Source: Erythrobacteraceae bacterium WH01K (GTDB lineage: Bacteria > Pseudomonadota > Alphaproteobacteria > Sphingomonadales > Sphingomonadaceae). From it: 64,000 bases of DNA. Location: NCBI GenBank assembly GCA_027941995.1, contig CP115967.1, positions 1 through 64,000 on the forward strand, given 5' to 3'. The notes beneath the pieces are model-generated. The model did not search any database. It saw nothing but the letters and a program-made list of their open reading frames with translations, and was not told the DNA's origin. How positions within the stretch are numbered: the stretch's first letter is position 1; every line of letters starts with the position of its first letter. Shown here one piece after another: positions 44,291 to 51,551 of this stretch. Both the position numbers and the translations under genes were made by a program.

Positions 44291-44785
44291 ATGAACATCG
44301 GTACCCTCAAGGCCAATGCCGACGGCGTTCACATCGGCCGCATCGTCACCATGGCATTCGCCGCCACCATCGCCCTGCGCGAGTTCGTCTCGACCAACGA
44401 GCGCGCCCCCGCCTTCGACGTGATGGCGCTCTCGGCCGACCGCCGCAGCTGGGTGAAGGTCGGCGCGCTGTGGGAATACTCGTCGAACGACACCGGCGAG
44501 GTGTTCCTCTCGGGCCGGATCGACGATCCCAGCCTCGACAAGCCGATCGACGTCGCCATGTTCCGCCAGGACGACGGCTCCTACAACGTCGCCTGGCGCC
44601 GTCCGCAGCGCAAGCGCACGCTCCCCGGCATGGCCAGCGAAGGCGAAGACACCCTGCCGCCGCTGAACGCAACCGGCGGCGAGCCCGAGCAGGCCGGTTC
44701 GACCACCGGCGGCGACGGCCTGGGCGAGAGCACCGCTCCCTCGCCGAAGACCAAGGCCAAGGCGAAGGAGACCGCCGACGCCTGA
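44291..44785 (+). CDS. DUF736 protein
   Basis: 164 aa. The N-terminal 105 residues are DUF736, with MNIGTLKANADGVHIGRI, APAFDVMA, VGALWEYSSNDTGEVFLSGRIDDPS and PIDVAMF. The tail is low-complexity with Ala/Lys/Glu repeats (PKTKAKAKETADA). DUF736 genes are near-universal on sphingomonad and rhizobial conjugative elements but have no assigned function. A strong terminator follows. Confidence 0.9.
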   Translation: MNIGTLKANADGVHIGRIVTMAFAATIALREFVSTNERAPAFDVMALSADRRSWVKVGALWEYSSNDTGEVFLSGRIDDPSLDKPIDVAMFRQDDGSYNVAWRRPQRKRTLPGMASEGEDTLPPLNATGGEPEQAGSTTGGDGLGESTAPSPKTKAKAKETADA

Positions 44786-44835
44786 CGACAGCGTCCCCCG
44801 GGCCGGTGCGACCCCTCCCGCATCGGCCCCTCACG

Positions 44836-44873
44836 AGGCCCGTCCGCGCGATCCCCCGCGGGCGGGCCTTTTT
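44836..44873 (+). terminator. Rho-independent terminator after DUF736 gene
   Basis: Stem AGGCCCGTCCGCG pairs with CCGCGGGCGGGCC (imperfect at the top) and is followed by TTTTT. Confidence 0.9.
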
Positions 44874-44947
44874 ACTGCCGCCAGCTCCTGCGCCACCGAC
44901 AAAGGAAAGAGGGTGGGTATGCGGCAGGCAATCGAAGGAACCAGACC

Positions 44948-45223
44948 ATGCCCCAGCAACCCAGGACACAGCGCCTGCCGAATTTCATCATTATCGGGCG
45001 CGTTCGCGAAGGAGAACTCGATTGCATCTCCGCAATCAACGGAAGCTCGATCGCGGACGCACAGCTCTGGAATGCGCTTCTCATCGAGACGCATCGCTGT
45101 CTATCCCTCGCCGTCGGGGAGGATCTCACCGTGTGGAGCGTTCACGATATCAACGCGGTGCTGTTGCCAGACCCGAACGCCATCGGCTTTGCCGCGTGCA
45201 TCGACCTCTCCGATCTCTCTTGA
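44948..45223 (+). CDS. Hypothetical protein
   Basis: 91-aa soluble protein, not recognised. Segments such as LPNFIIIGRV and VLLPDPNAIGFAACIDLSDL suggest an alpha/beta fold. It is a single gene between the DUF736 terminator and the toxin-antitoxin pair. Confidence 0.5.
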   Translation: MPQQPRTQRLPNFIIIGRVREGELDCISAINGSSIADAQLWNALLIETHRCLSLAVGEDLTVWSVHDINAVLLPDPNAIGFAACIDLSDLS

Positions 45224-45307
45224 AAATCCGGACTATCCGGATTATACGGATCGTTATCCGCATGACGGTAATGACGACGACGACGACGGGCCTGGCCCAT
45301 TGGTAAC

Positions 45308-45670
45308 TTGGCGATGATGAAAGCGGAGACGAACATGAAACAAGCCTACGGAGAAACCGTCACCACGACCGCTTTCTCGAAGAAGGTCGGCTACTATTAC
45401 GACGAGGCAATCCGCAGACCCATCGGTCTCGAACGCCACGGAGAAGTCCGCGTCGTCATGGTGCCGGTCGACGAGTACAACTCGCTTCGAAAGCTGTTCG
45501 CGCGTGCCCTGAAATCGGAGCAGCTGAAGGATGTCATCGGAGAAATCACCACCGCGCCGCCGGCGTTCCACCCTGACGCCCCGGACAGCTACGAAGAAGA
45601 CGCCGGCGCGGGCGCCCATCATCCCAAGCAAGACCGCAAGCGGGCAGAACGCGAAACCGCGACCGCCTGA
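45308..45670 (+). CDS. Phd/YefM-type antitoxin
   Basis: 120 aa (112 aa if ATG 45335, preceded by GGAG, is the start). The first half has the Phd fold pattern (VTTTAFSKKVGYYYDEAIRRPIGLER, then EVRVVMVPVDEYNSLRK), a DNA-binding dimer. The acidic, Pro-rich tail (PDAPDSYEEDAG) would bind the toxin. The toxin frame starts within this gene. Confidence 0.72.
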   Translation: MAMMKAETNMKQAYGETVTTTAFSKKVGYYYDEAIRRPIGLERHGEVRVVMVPVDEYNSLRKLFARALKSEQLKDVIGEITTAPPAFHPDAPDSYEEDAGAGAHHPKQDRKRAERETATA

Positions 45671-46055
45671 GCCTGGCGCCATCATCGATTACGGGTACCT
45701 CTGGGCCCGCGAGGACGCCAAGGGCCAGGAAAACGCCACCAAGACGCGGCCCTGCTACATCTACGGCGTGAAACCGATAGACGGGCTCTACATCGTCTCG
45801 GTCATGGCGATCTCCAGCTCCTCGACCGGAGCGCGCGTTCCCGTTCATCCGCGCGAGCGTGCAGCGCTGGGGCTTCCCGACGACTGTGACGTCGTGATCG
45901 AGGAAGTCAACGTCTTCCAATGGTCCGGCCCCGACATCGTCCCGCAGCCCGATGGTTCCCTCATGCGAGACAACCCGGCATCGAAGAAGCTCACCGCGGC
46001 GATCGGCACCGCAATGGTCGGGAGGACCCCCACGATCGTCTTCCGCGCACCCTGA
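45531..46055 (+). CDS. PemK/MazF-like toxin
   Basis: 174 aa in a different frame, overlapping the antitoxin by 140 nt. The real domain starts near residue 47 (PGAIIDYGYLWAREDAKGQENATKTRPCYIYG) and continues with IVSVMAISSSS and EEVNVFQWSGPDIV. This matches the SH3-like mRNA-interferase fold of growth-inhibitor toxins. The Pro/Arg-rich first 46 residues are probably a by-product of the overlap, so a later non-ATG start is possible. Confidence 0.65.
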   Translation: MSSEKSPPRRRRSTLTPRTATKKTPARAPIIPSKTASGQNAKPRPPEPGAIIDYGYLWAREDAKGQENATKTRPCYIYGVKPIDGLYIVSVMAISSSSTGARVPVHPRERAALGLPDDCDVVIEEVNVFQWSGPDIVPQPDGSLMRDNPASKKLTAAIGTAMVGRTPTIVFRAP

Positions 46056-46513
46056 GAAAGCGGTCTTCAACACACCACCGCCGTGGTTCATCCGGTTCCT
46101 CAGGCACTCTCCTGTCCCGACGGTATAGCCTTGACGATGATCGCGGACAGCGGAGCATCGTGGCGACGTCGATCCCGGCACTTCACAAGCCCTGAGACGG
46201 GGCCGGCGCCAAGCAGCTGACTTGGTCTGACTTCCGCAGATTTTCGGGCCTCCGCCACAAACGAGAACGGTGTTCAAGTCTTCCCAGCACCTCCAAGCCG
46301 AGTGCGTGTCCGCCGTCCAGTGCCCCTGCCCCTCCGGTCGGGCTTAGGGCCAACCTGCGAAAATACGAGCCGTGTTGCTCGCTTCGCGAGCTGCCCGCAC
46401 CACCTCGATTTTCGAGGTTTCCCGCGCACGAATGCGCGGTGTCCCATCCCTCCTTCCGGGGCTCGATAAGGGCACCGGCGGACAAGCCGTCGGCTCAGAA
46501 GGAGGTTTTTGAA
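46056..46513. other. Long leader region upstream of ssb with consecutive hairpins
   Basis: 458 bp without a supported gene. Near the end three perfect small hairpins follow one another: GCTCGC-TTC-GCGAGC (46377-46391), CCTCGA-TTT-TCGAGG (46403-46417) and CCGCGCA-CGAA-TGCGCGG (46422-46439). A structured 5' leader for ssb is plausible. Confidence 0.5.
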
Positions 46514-46849
46514 ATGAACACCGTCAATCTCGTCGGCCGACTGGCCAAGGATCCGATCGCCCGCGACGGCAGCAAGACCAAGGTCACCGAGCTGCTCCTG
46601 GTCACCGAGCGCCCCGTCATCCGCGACGGCCGCGTCCAGAAGGATCCGGAGACCGGCTACACGAAGACCGACGCCGAATTCCACAAGATCACCGTCTTCA
46701 ACGGCATGGGTCTCCCGCTTCGGGACCACAAGGCGAAGGGCGACCAGCTCGCGATCACCGGCCGGCTCCACTACTCGCGCTGGCAGGATGCCGACGGCAA
46801 CGACCGCTACGGCTGCGAGATCATCGCCGAAAACGTCGAGTTCATCTGA
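46514..46849 (+). CDS. ssb: Single-stranded DNA-binding protein
   Basis: 111-aa OB-fold protein with MNTVNLVGRLAKDP, FHKITVFNGMG, KGDQLAITGRLHYSRW and CEIIAENVEFI, all standard SSB positions. It lacks the long acidic tail of chromosomal SSB, as many plasmid versions do. It coats ssDNA in plasmid replication or transfer. AAGGAGG lies about 9 nt before the ATG. Confidence 0.9.
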   Translation: MNTVNLVGRLAKDPIARDGSKTKVTELLLVTERPVIRDGRVQKDPETGYTKTDAEFHKITVFNGMGLPLRDHKAKGDQLAITGRLHYSRWQDADGNDRYGCEIIAENVEFI

Positions 46850-46860
46850 CCGACACCGAT

Positions 46861-46885
46861 GGGCGGCGCGCAAGCGCCGCCCTTT
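46861..46885 (+). terminator. Terminator after ssb
   Basis: Nine-bp perfect stem GGGCGGCGC / GCGCCGCCC with GCAA loop, followed by TTT. The same stem recurs at 53099-53120. Confidence 0.75.
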
Positions 46886-46910
46886 CACCATCTCACCCAG
46901 GAGAATTGCC

Positions 46911-47177
46911 ATGAAGGACTTCGGCCTTTTCGCCGAGCGCGACGCCGCACGCGCGGAACGCAAGCTCAGCGAACTCAACCGCTTCGCTGCCCGGCGCGAA
47001 ATCATGCTCGAGACAATCGACCTCGACGCCCTCGACCGGAACGCCGCATTCGCCATCCTCGAAACCGACGAGGACCTGGCCGAAACAATCGCTTTCGGCC
47101 CGATCTACGTCCATCACCTCTCGACATTGGAAGCACAACGCGCCGAGATCGCCGCTATGCTTCCAAAAGCGGCTTGA
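46911..47177 (+). CDS. Small hypothetical protein
   Basis: 88-aa helical protein (FAERDAARAERKLSELNRFAARREIMLE, then STLEAQRAEIAAML). CAGGAG precedes the ATG by 7 nt. Not recognised; probably a small plasmid regulatory or structural protein. Confidence 0.6.
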   Translation: MKDFGLFAERDAARAERKLSELNRFAARREIMLETIDLDALDRNAAFAILETDEDLAETIAFGPIYVHHLSTLEAQRAEIAAMLPKAA

Positions 47178-47191
47178 CGGGAGTTTTTGCC

Positions 47192-47380
47192 ATGCAAGTG
47201 ATCGCGATCGACAACTTCGACCGGGACAATGTGAGCGACCGCGTGGTCTCGACCAATCTCAGCCAAACCGCGGCCGAGGAGAAAGCTCTGGAGATGAACA
47301 CAATGCACGGAGGGCCCACCTCTGCGCGCTATTATGTTGTCAAGCCGGACAACTACGTGCCCTATGTCTGGGAGCCGTGA
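47192..47380 (+). CDS. Small hypothetical protein
   Basis: 62-aa protein starting 14 bp after the previous gene, with GGGAG upstream of its ATG. Sequence such as NLSQTAAEEKALEMNTMHGG and YYVVKPDNYVP gives no family match. Confidence 0.6.
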   Translation: MQVIAIDNFDRDNVSDRVVSTNLSQTAAEEKALEMNTMHGGPTSARYYVVKPDNYVPYVWEP

Positions 47381-47801
47381 CGAGGTTGCACGTGAAGACC
47401 ACCACAGGTGTGCATGTTCACAGCGAATATCGCCGGCATATCCAACTCCCCACATCGGATTCATTGAACATTTTTCTACGACAGTGTGTCCGCCGACTCC
47501 CGCCCTGCGGACGGGACCGCGCTCTATTGCGCTAAACTCCTTGCGGCCCTGGCTTCGCGAGGGCGCGCTGCGTCGCCAAGCTTCACCGGGCCCCTGACGG
47601 GTCTCGGCCCATTCGGGTGACGATCGCCTGGCGAGAATAAGGGGCCTTTCCACCAGAAGTCGCATTATGCCATGCGGGTCACGCGATGCGTCAAGGATCC
47701 TGCGGCCCGCTATCGCGGCGCCGCTATGGCGGCGTCCCTGACGCGCGTGCTGCCGCATGTCGGGCCTTCGGGGTCAATCATGACACCCAAGGAGGCTTAT
47801 C
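47381..47801. other. Intergenic region holding structured repeat A copy 1
   Basis: 420 bp with no convincing gene. It contains repeat A1 (47514-47637) and, at 47690-47706, TCAAGGATCCTGCGG, which matches the left flank of repeat family B. Confidence 0.6.
47514..47637 (+). repeat. Structured repeat A, copy 1
   Basis: About 124 nt, very similar to 48562-48687 and 53518-53634. Predicted hairpins: GCGC-TCTATT-GCGC; a CCCT/AGGG stem capped by GGCTTCGCG; and at 47586-47607 CCGGG-c-CCC/GGG-t-CTCGG. It ends in GGGTGACGATCGCC. Confidence 0.75.
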
Positions 47802-47984
47802 ATGTTCAGCTGCACCACCATCGATTCCGCAATCAGCTCCGCCCGACGCGAGGCGAATGAATGCGAAAGCGATCAGCACATCGTCGCGATCGGAGATCGC
47901 TTCCAGGTCGTCGACGAATTCGACCTGACCGAGTGGCAAGAGAGCCGCGTCGTCGAGACGGTTTATTTCGACGATCCGGTGTGA
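47802..47984 (+). CDS. Small hypothetical protein
   Basis: 60-aa acidic protein (MFSCTTIDSAISSARREANE ... VVETVYFDDPV). AAGGAGG is seven nt before the ATG, so translation is likely. Its tail (TVYFDDP) resembles the tails of other small genes here only superficially. Not recognised. Confidence 0.6.
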   Translation: MFSCTTIDSAISSARREANECESDQHIVAIGDRFQVVDEFDLTEWQESRVVETVYFDDPV

Positions 47985-48024
47985 TCGTGCGGGGGCAGCG
48001 CGATGCGCTGCTCCCCTTTTTCAG

Positions 48025-48504
48025 TTAGCCCCAAGGATCCTCGGAGAGCTTCCTCAAATCAATCATAAAACCGTCTGGCGACGGAAGTAGATCCCTGCGA
48101 TCCTTTTCGCTGACACGAGGGTTTTCCGGATCGTTCGGCCGATCGCCCGGCTTGCCACGCCGACGAATGTACATCTCTCTGACCCAAAGATCGGTACCCA
48201 CCGCTTCGAACCGGACATAGGCGACATGGCTGCAGCGCTTCTTCGCCAACGAACGGTTTGTAATCCTATCGGCCTGGGTCGATTTGACCTCGATGTTTTC
48301 CGCACCGAATTCGAGATCGTACTGTTCGACGCGATGGCCTGCATGAGTGGCGCGATATGCTTTCGCGACCAAGTGCTCGCCCAATGCTCCAAGCCATTGG
48401 CCGTTCAAAGTCGGTTTTTTCCCATTTCTGTCAGGGTCCTCCAATTCGTCGAGCGCGTCGGCGAGACCTTCCTTGATGGTTTGCGTAGCGTGTTTCTGAG
48501 TCAT
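48025..48504 (-). CDS. Putative PD-(D/E)XK-fold nuclease-like protein
   Basis: 159 aa on the minus strand. LGALGEHLVAKAYRATHAGHRVEQYDLEFGAENIEVKSTQAD looks like the core of a PD-(D/E)XK nuclease: helix Glu in GEHL, Asp in YDLEF, then EVKS. The rest is basic and helical. It could be a stand-alone restriction-type or repair nuclease. No methyltransferase partner is adjacent. It is an isolated gene between repeat A1 and A2 regions. Confidence 0.55.
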   Translation of the reverse strand: MTQKHATQTIKEGLADALDELEDPDRNGKKPTLNGQWLGALGEHLVAKAYRATHAGHRVEQYDLEFGAENIEVKSTQADRITNRSLAKKRCSHVAYVRFEAVGTDLWVREMYIRRRGKPGDRPNDPENPRVSEKDRRDLLPSPDGFMIDLRKLSEDPWG

Positions 48505-48561
48505 TGAGACGACTTACAGCAAAGCCGTGAACAAATGGGTACCGCCTCCCGTCCTTCGGCC

Positions 48562-48687
48562 GGGACCGGGCTCTATTGCGCTAAGGCTCCTTGCGGCCCT
48601 GGCTTCGCTAGGGCTCGCTGCGTCGCCAAGCTCCACCGAGCCCCTAACGGGTCTCGGCCCATTCGGGTGACGATCGCCTGGCGGGAT
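48562..48687 (+). repeat. Structured repeat A, copy 2
   Basis: Nearly identical to copy 1. The third hairpin (48636-48657) reads CCGAG-c-CCC-ctaac-GGG-t-CTCGG, with changes against copies 1 and 3 that keep pairing. Confidence 0.75.
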
Positions 48688-48988
48688 AACCGCGCACCGC
48701 GCTATCGCGCTGCGGCCTGAAGAGCGGGGCTGTCTGCATCGGCTCGACCTTCGGCCGACGAGATAATGCCCGCCGCCTACCCAGCAGATTCAGGACATCC
48801 CATCAACGCCGCTCCGGCCTTCGGTCGGGCCTCCGCCTTTTTGATTGGCCCCGCGGGCTCTCGGTCCCGCCGCTCGCGTCCGGGCGGCCGCGCGAGGGCA
48901 ACGACCTCTGGCGTTGCCGCGCGCGCGAGACGCGCCGGCCTGTCTTGCCGCGGCTCCTGCGGGAGCCCGATGTTTGTGAAGAAGAGAA

Positions 48989-49008
48989 GAGGGGAGGGGG
49001 AGGGTGGG
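48989..49008 (+). repeat. Polypurine G-tract, copy 8
   Basis: GAGGGGAGGGGGAGGGTGGG. Unlike the others it lies about 270 nt from the next gene, with repeat B1 between. Confidence 0.8.
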
Positions 49009-49062
49009 TTTGATTGCATCCTCGTGTGATGGGGTCCGAAGGATACTTGCGGCAAAGATCCG

Positions 49063-49150
49063 GTCAAGGATCTGCGGTCCCCCCAATTTTTTCCCGGCTT
49101 TTGTCTGCTTACAGCAGACGGGAAAAAATCGGCTCCCCCGCAGCCCGTAG
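49063..49150 (+). repeat. Structured repeat B, copy 1
   Basis: Conserved flanks TCAAGGATCTGCGG and CGGCTCCCCC surround a long hairpin (49086-49129). Arms ATTTTTTCCCG and CGGGAAAAAAT are perfect, with an inner TCTGC/GCAGA stem. Confidence 0.7.
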
Positions 49151-49275
49151 GCGTTAACCGGGGTCCGGCCCTGACGTGCCGGCTTCCCGGTTAACGTCCC
49201 TGACCTCGTTTGCCCGCTGCGCACCATTGGACCCGTCATCACGAGATGACGCGATCAAACCAATGGAGGCTTCCA

Positions 49276-50280
49276 ATGCAGACTTTCAACTCTTTCGCCG
49301 ATCTCGCCAACGCCCGGATCGAGCTGGCCGACAGCCGCGGCCCGGTTACCGAAGCATACGACGGCGCATTCCTCGAGCACAGCGACATGGCGAAGCTCAG
49401 CGTCGTCGACGAACCGATCACCGCCGACATGCCCGACGCCGACATGGCCCGGCGCGCGGTGGAGATGGCGATCGGCACGATCTTCGACGTCCTGAAGGAC
49501 ACCCGCATGGAGGAATTCGCCCAGCAGCTCGCCTGGGGGATGGTCAACTCCTTCCACATGACCGTCCGCCTGGTCGAGGGACGCGAGGACGATGCGGCGA
49601 AGAAGCTCGGCGAACTTGCCCGTCACTTCGATCCTTCCGAAATTTACGCCGTCGAGCTCGAAGAGACCCAGCTTCTGGTCCAGACGCTGCAGGGGTGCCG
49701 CGAAGCGCTGGAGGCAATGCGCGACCATGCCTCGGACGTCTACCGGGTGGAGACCGGGCGCCCGTTCACAGCCACGCGCGGATCGCAGGTCAGCAAGAAC
49801 GGCGTCACCGCCTCGCAGATCCAGGCTCGCGACTTCCTCGCAGCCCGCGCGAAGGATCGCAGGGCCCAGTTCCAGCCCGAAGGACCGCTGGTGGTGGTCT
49901 CGGGCGGCATGAAGGACTGGCACGACTTCGAGATGATCTGGGACATCCTCGACGACATTAAGGAGCGCGTCCCCAACATGGTCCTCGGCACGACCGGAAT
50001 GCGCAAGGGTGTCGACGCGATGGCGAACGCCTGGGCCCAGAAGAACGGCGTGCAGACGATCCTCTTCATGCCCGACCGGCGGCACGGCAACCGCGCACCG
50101 TTCCTGCGCAACGAGAACATGGTCAAGCTCGGGCCGGTGGAAGCGATCATCGGCGAAGGTTCGGGCATCCAATCGAACCTCGCACAGCGGCTGCGGCAGG
50201 CAGGCGTGCCGGTTCACATCCGTCGGATCGCCGATCAGCGGCCGCAAACGCAAAGGGTCGGCGCTTCCACCTTCGGGTGA
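49276..50280 (+). CDS. DUF2493 (SLOG-superfamily) protein
   Basis: 334 aa. ATG 49276 follows ATGGAGG at proper distance. Residues about 1-190 are helical and specific to this plasmid family. About 200-320 is DUF2493, a Rossmann-like SLOG fold: PLVVVSGGMKDWHDFEMIWDILDDI, NMVLGTTGMRKGVDAMANAWA and GVQTILFMPDRRHG. SLOG domains bind nucleotide-derived ligands; this family has no known reaction. A strong terminator follows at once. Confidence 0.85.
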   Translation: MQTFNSFADLANARIELADSRGPVTEAYDGAFLEHSDMAKLSVVDEPITADMPDADMARRAVEMAIGTIFDVLKDTRMEEFAQQLAWGMVNSFHMTVRLVEGREDDAAKKLGELARHFDPSEIYAVELEETQLLVQTLQGCREALEAMRDHASDVYRVETGRPFTATRGSQVSKNGVTASQIQARDFLAARAKDRRAQFQPEGPLVVVSGGMKDWHDFEMIWDILDDIKERVPNMVLGTTGMRKGVDAMANAWAQKNGVQTILFMPDRRHGNRAPFLRNENMVKLGPVEAIIGEGSGIQSNLAQRLRQAGVPVHIRRIADQRPQTQRVGASTFG

Positions 50281-50290
50281 GCGCCTCTCG

Positions 50291-50330
50291 GGAGGCTCCG
50301 GCAGTCGCCGGAGCCTCCCTTTCTTTTCTG
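50291..50330 (+). terminator. Rho-independent terminator after DUF2493 gene
   Basis: Twelve-bp perfect stem GGAGGCTCCGGC / GCCGGAGCCTCC with AGTC loop, followed by CTTTCTTTTCT. Confidence 0.92.
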
Positions 50331-50447
50331 TCTCGGCAGAACGGGCTCGGGGGCATCGAGCCCCCGTCGCCCGTCTTGGCGCGTCACAGGACCGGGGAGG
50401 GCTCGTCTCGTCGATGTCCCAGTCTATCACGGGCGCACTGGCGCGCC

Positions 50448-50504
50448 TCAAGGATCCGCGGTTCCCCCAATTTTGCTACGCAAAATCGGCTCCCCCACGG
50501 CCCG
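50448..50504 (+). repeat. Structured repeat B, copy 2
   Basis: Flanks TCAAGGATCCGCGG and CGGCTCCCCC as in copy 1, but with a short stem ATTTTGC-TAC-GCAAAAT (50470-50486) in place of the long one. Confidence 0.7.
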
Positions 50505-50586
50505 CTTGCGCGGTCGCCTGCGGCGATCCTTGACCCGCTGGACGCCCGTGACCGGCGGGAACCACCATTAACACATGGAGGTTAAG

Positions 50587-50832
50587 ATGGGCGTCCAAAT
50601 CACATTGTTCAAAGCGCTGAAAGAGGCTAAAGTCTCGGGCGAGAACGCAGAGAAGGTCGTCTCCGAACTGGAGGAGTACATTGCGATGAAAATCACTGAA
50701 GCCAATGCCGAACTGATTGCCGAAGTAAAGTCGCTTCGGACCGATGTCGCCACCAATCGCTGGGTCCTCGGGCTCATCGGCGTCATCATCGCGATAGGCT
50801 CGGCCACGGGCGGCTATATAGCAGCGGTCTGA
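50587..50832 (+). CDS. Small coiled-coil membrane protein
   Basis: 81 aa from ATG 50587, which has GGAGG seven nt upstream; an earlier ATG at 50575 overlaps that site. A coiled-coil (EKVVSELEEYIAMKITEANAELIAEVKSLRTD) is followed by one C-terminal membrane helix (WVLGLIGVIIAIGSATGGYIAAV). The shape resembles DUF1640/CCDC90-like proteins. Function unknown. Confidence 0.7.
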   Translation: MGVQITLFKALKEAKVSGENAEKVVSELEEYIAMKITEANAELIAEVKSLRTDVATNRWVLGLIGVIIAIGSATGGYIAAV

Positions 50833-50836
50833 CCGC

Positions 50837-50859
50837 GGGGGGCTTCGGCCCCCTTTTTT
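50837..50859 (+). terminator. Rho-independent terminator
   Basis: GGGGG-GGCTTCGGC-CCCC type stem-loop with TTCG loop followed by TTTTTT, right after the small membrane-protein gene. Confidence 0.92.
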
Positions 50860-51551
50860 ACTTCGCCTTGCCCAAGTTCGAGCGCCCCCTTCTCATATAC
50901 CTCTTCGTCGGGTTCCTTGCCGGGATAGTGCTACGCTACGTCCCGCCGTGTCCTTTCCTCAATCGCATCCCGTTCGCATGGCCTTCATGCACCGCAGGCT
51001 CGATTGACGGTAGCCGCAGCCCACACATCACAGCTCGCGATCGCGTAGCACCAAGACGAACCGCAGTGCCACGGCCGCGGCGGTCCCTTGCTCGCTGGCG
51101 ACCTTTCGGTCGCGTGCGCCACGCTCGGTCCGCCTTGGCCCCGCCGGCATGGCTGGCTCGCCCGGACGCCTTTGCGTCCGTAGGCATCGCGGCCATGCCT
51201 GTCCTGCGCTGACGGGTACCTGGGAGCGGGCGACGACGCCCGCTTCCATATGGTCGACGTTCCGCCAGGCGCTGGCACTCCCTCGCGTGCTGGCGGACAT
51301 GCGTCCGCCCTAGCAACGCTCGGTGTGCCGCGCGCACTTGCAGCAGTCCCTCCGGCTCGCTGACGAACATCCGTTCGTCCGCGCATCGCCGATGCTTTCC
51401 TGCTCGGAATCCGGCCCCATGCCGGGGCAGGCTTTGCGCCGCATCAATCCTCGACGGGATGCGCCGATGGACACCGCCTGCCTTCACCGAACAGGCCTCG
51501 CATAAAAGGGGAGGGGGAAGGGGAGAGACGAGTTCATCACAGGAGGCAGAG
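50860..51551. other. 690-bp gene-free region with an array of perfect hairpins
   Basis: No convincing gene. Perfect 6-7-bp hairpins with 4-nt loops recur: GCGACC-TTTC-GGTCGC (51098-51113), CGGACGC-CTTT-GCGTCCG (51163-51180), GGCGGAC-ATGC-GTCCGCC (51292-51309) and ACGAAC-ATCC-GTTCGT (51363-51378). Function unknown. Confidence 0.6.
51506..51527 (+). repeat. Polypurine G-tract, copy 9
   Basis: AAGGGGAGGGGGAAGGGGAG, 25 nt upstream of the next gene, which has a separate AGGAGG site. Confidence 0.85.

Larger units (their letters stand above)
48505..49275. other. 771-bp intergenic region with repeat A2, G-tract 8 and repeat B1
   Basis: No supported gene. Many short GC hairpins with TTCG-type loops are present in addition to the named repeats. 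It ends in the leader of the DUF2493 gene, which has TCATC-ACGA-GATGA before the ribosome site. Confidence 0.6.
50281..50586. other. Intergenic region with terminator and repeat B2
   Basis: 306 bp without a gene. It contains the DUF2493 terminator (50291-50330) and repeat B2 (50448-50504). Confidence 0.6.

Noticed and set aside
47672-47860. Short frames across repeat A1 flank and the 47802 gene
   Set aside because: They cross structured repeats; only the frame at 47802 has a strong AAGGAGG site.
50868-51212. Plus-strand frame with a hydrophobic start after the terminator
   Set aside because: No ribosome site, and most of it runs through hairpin-rich repeats; judged non-coding.
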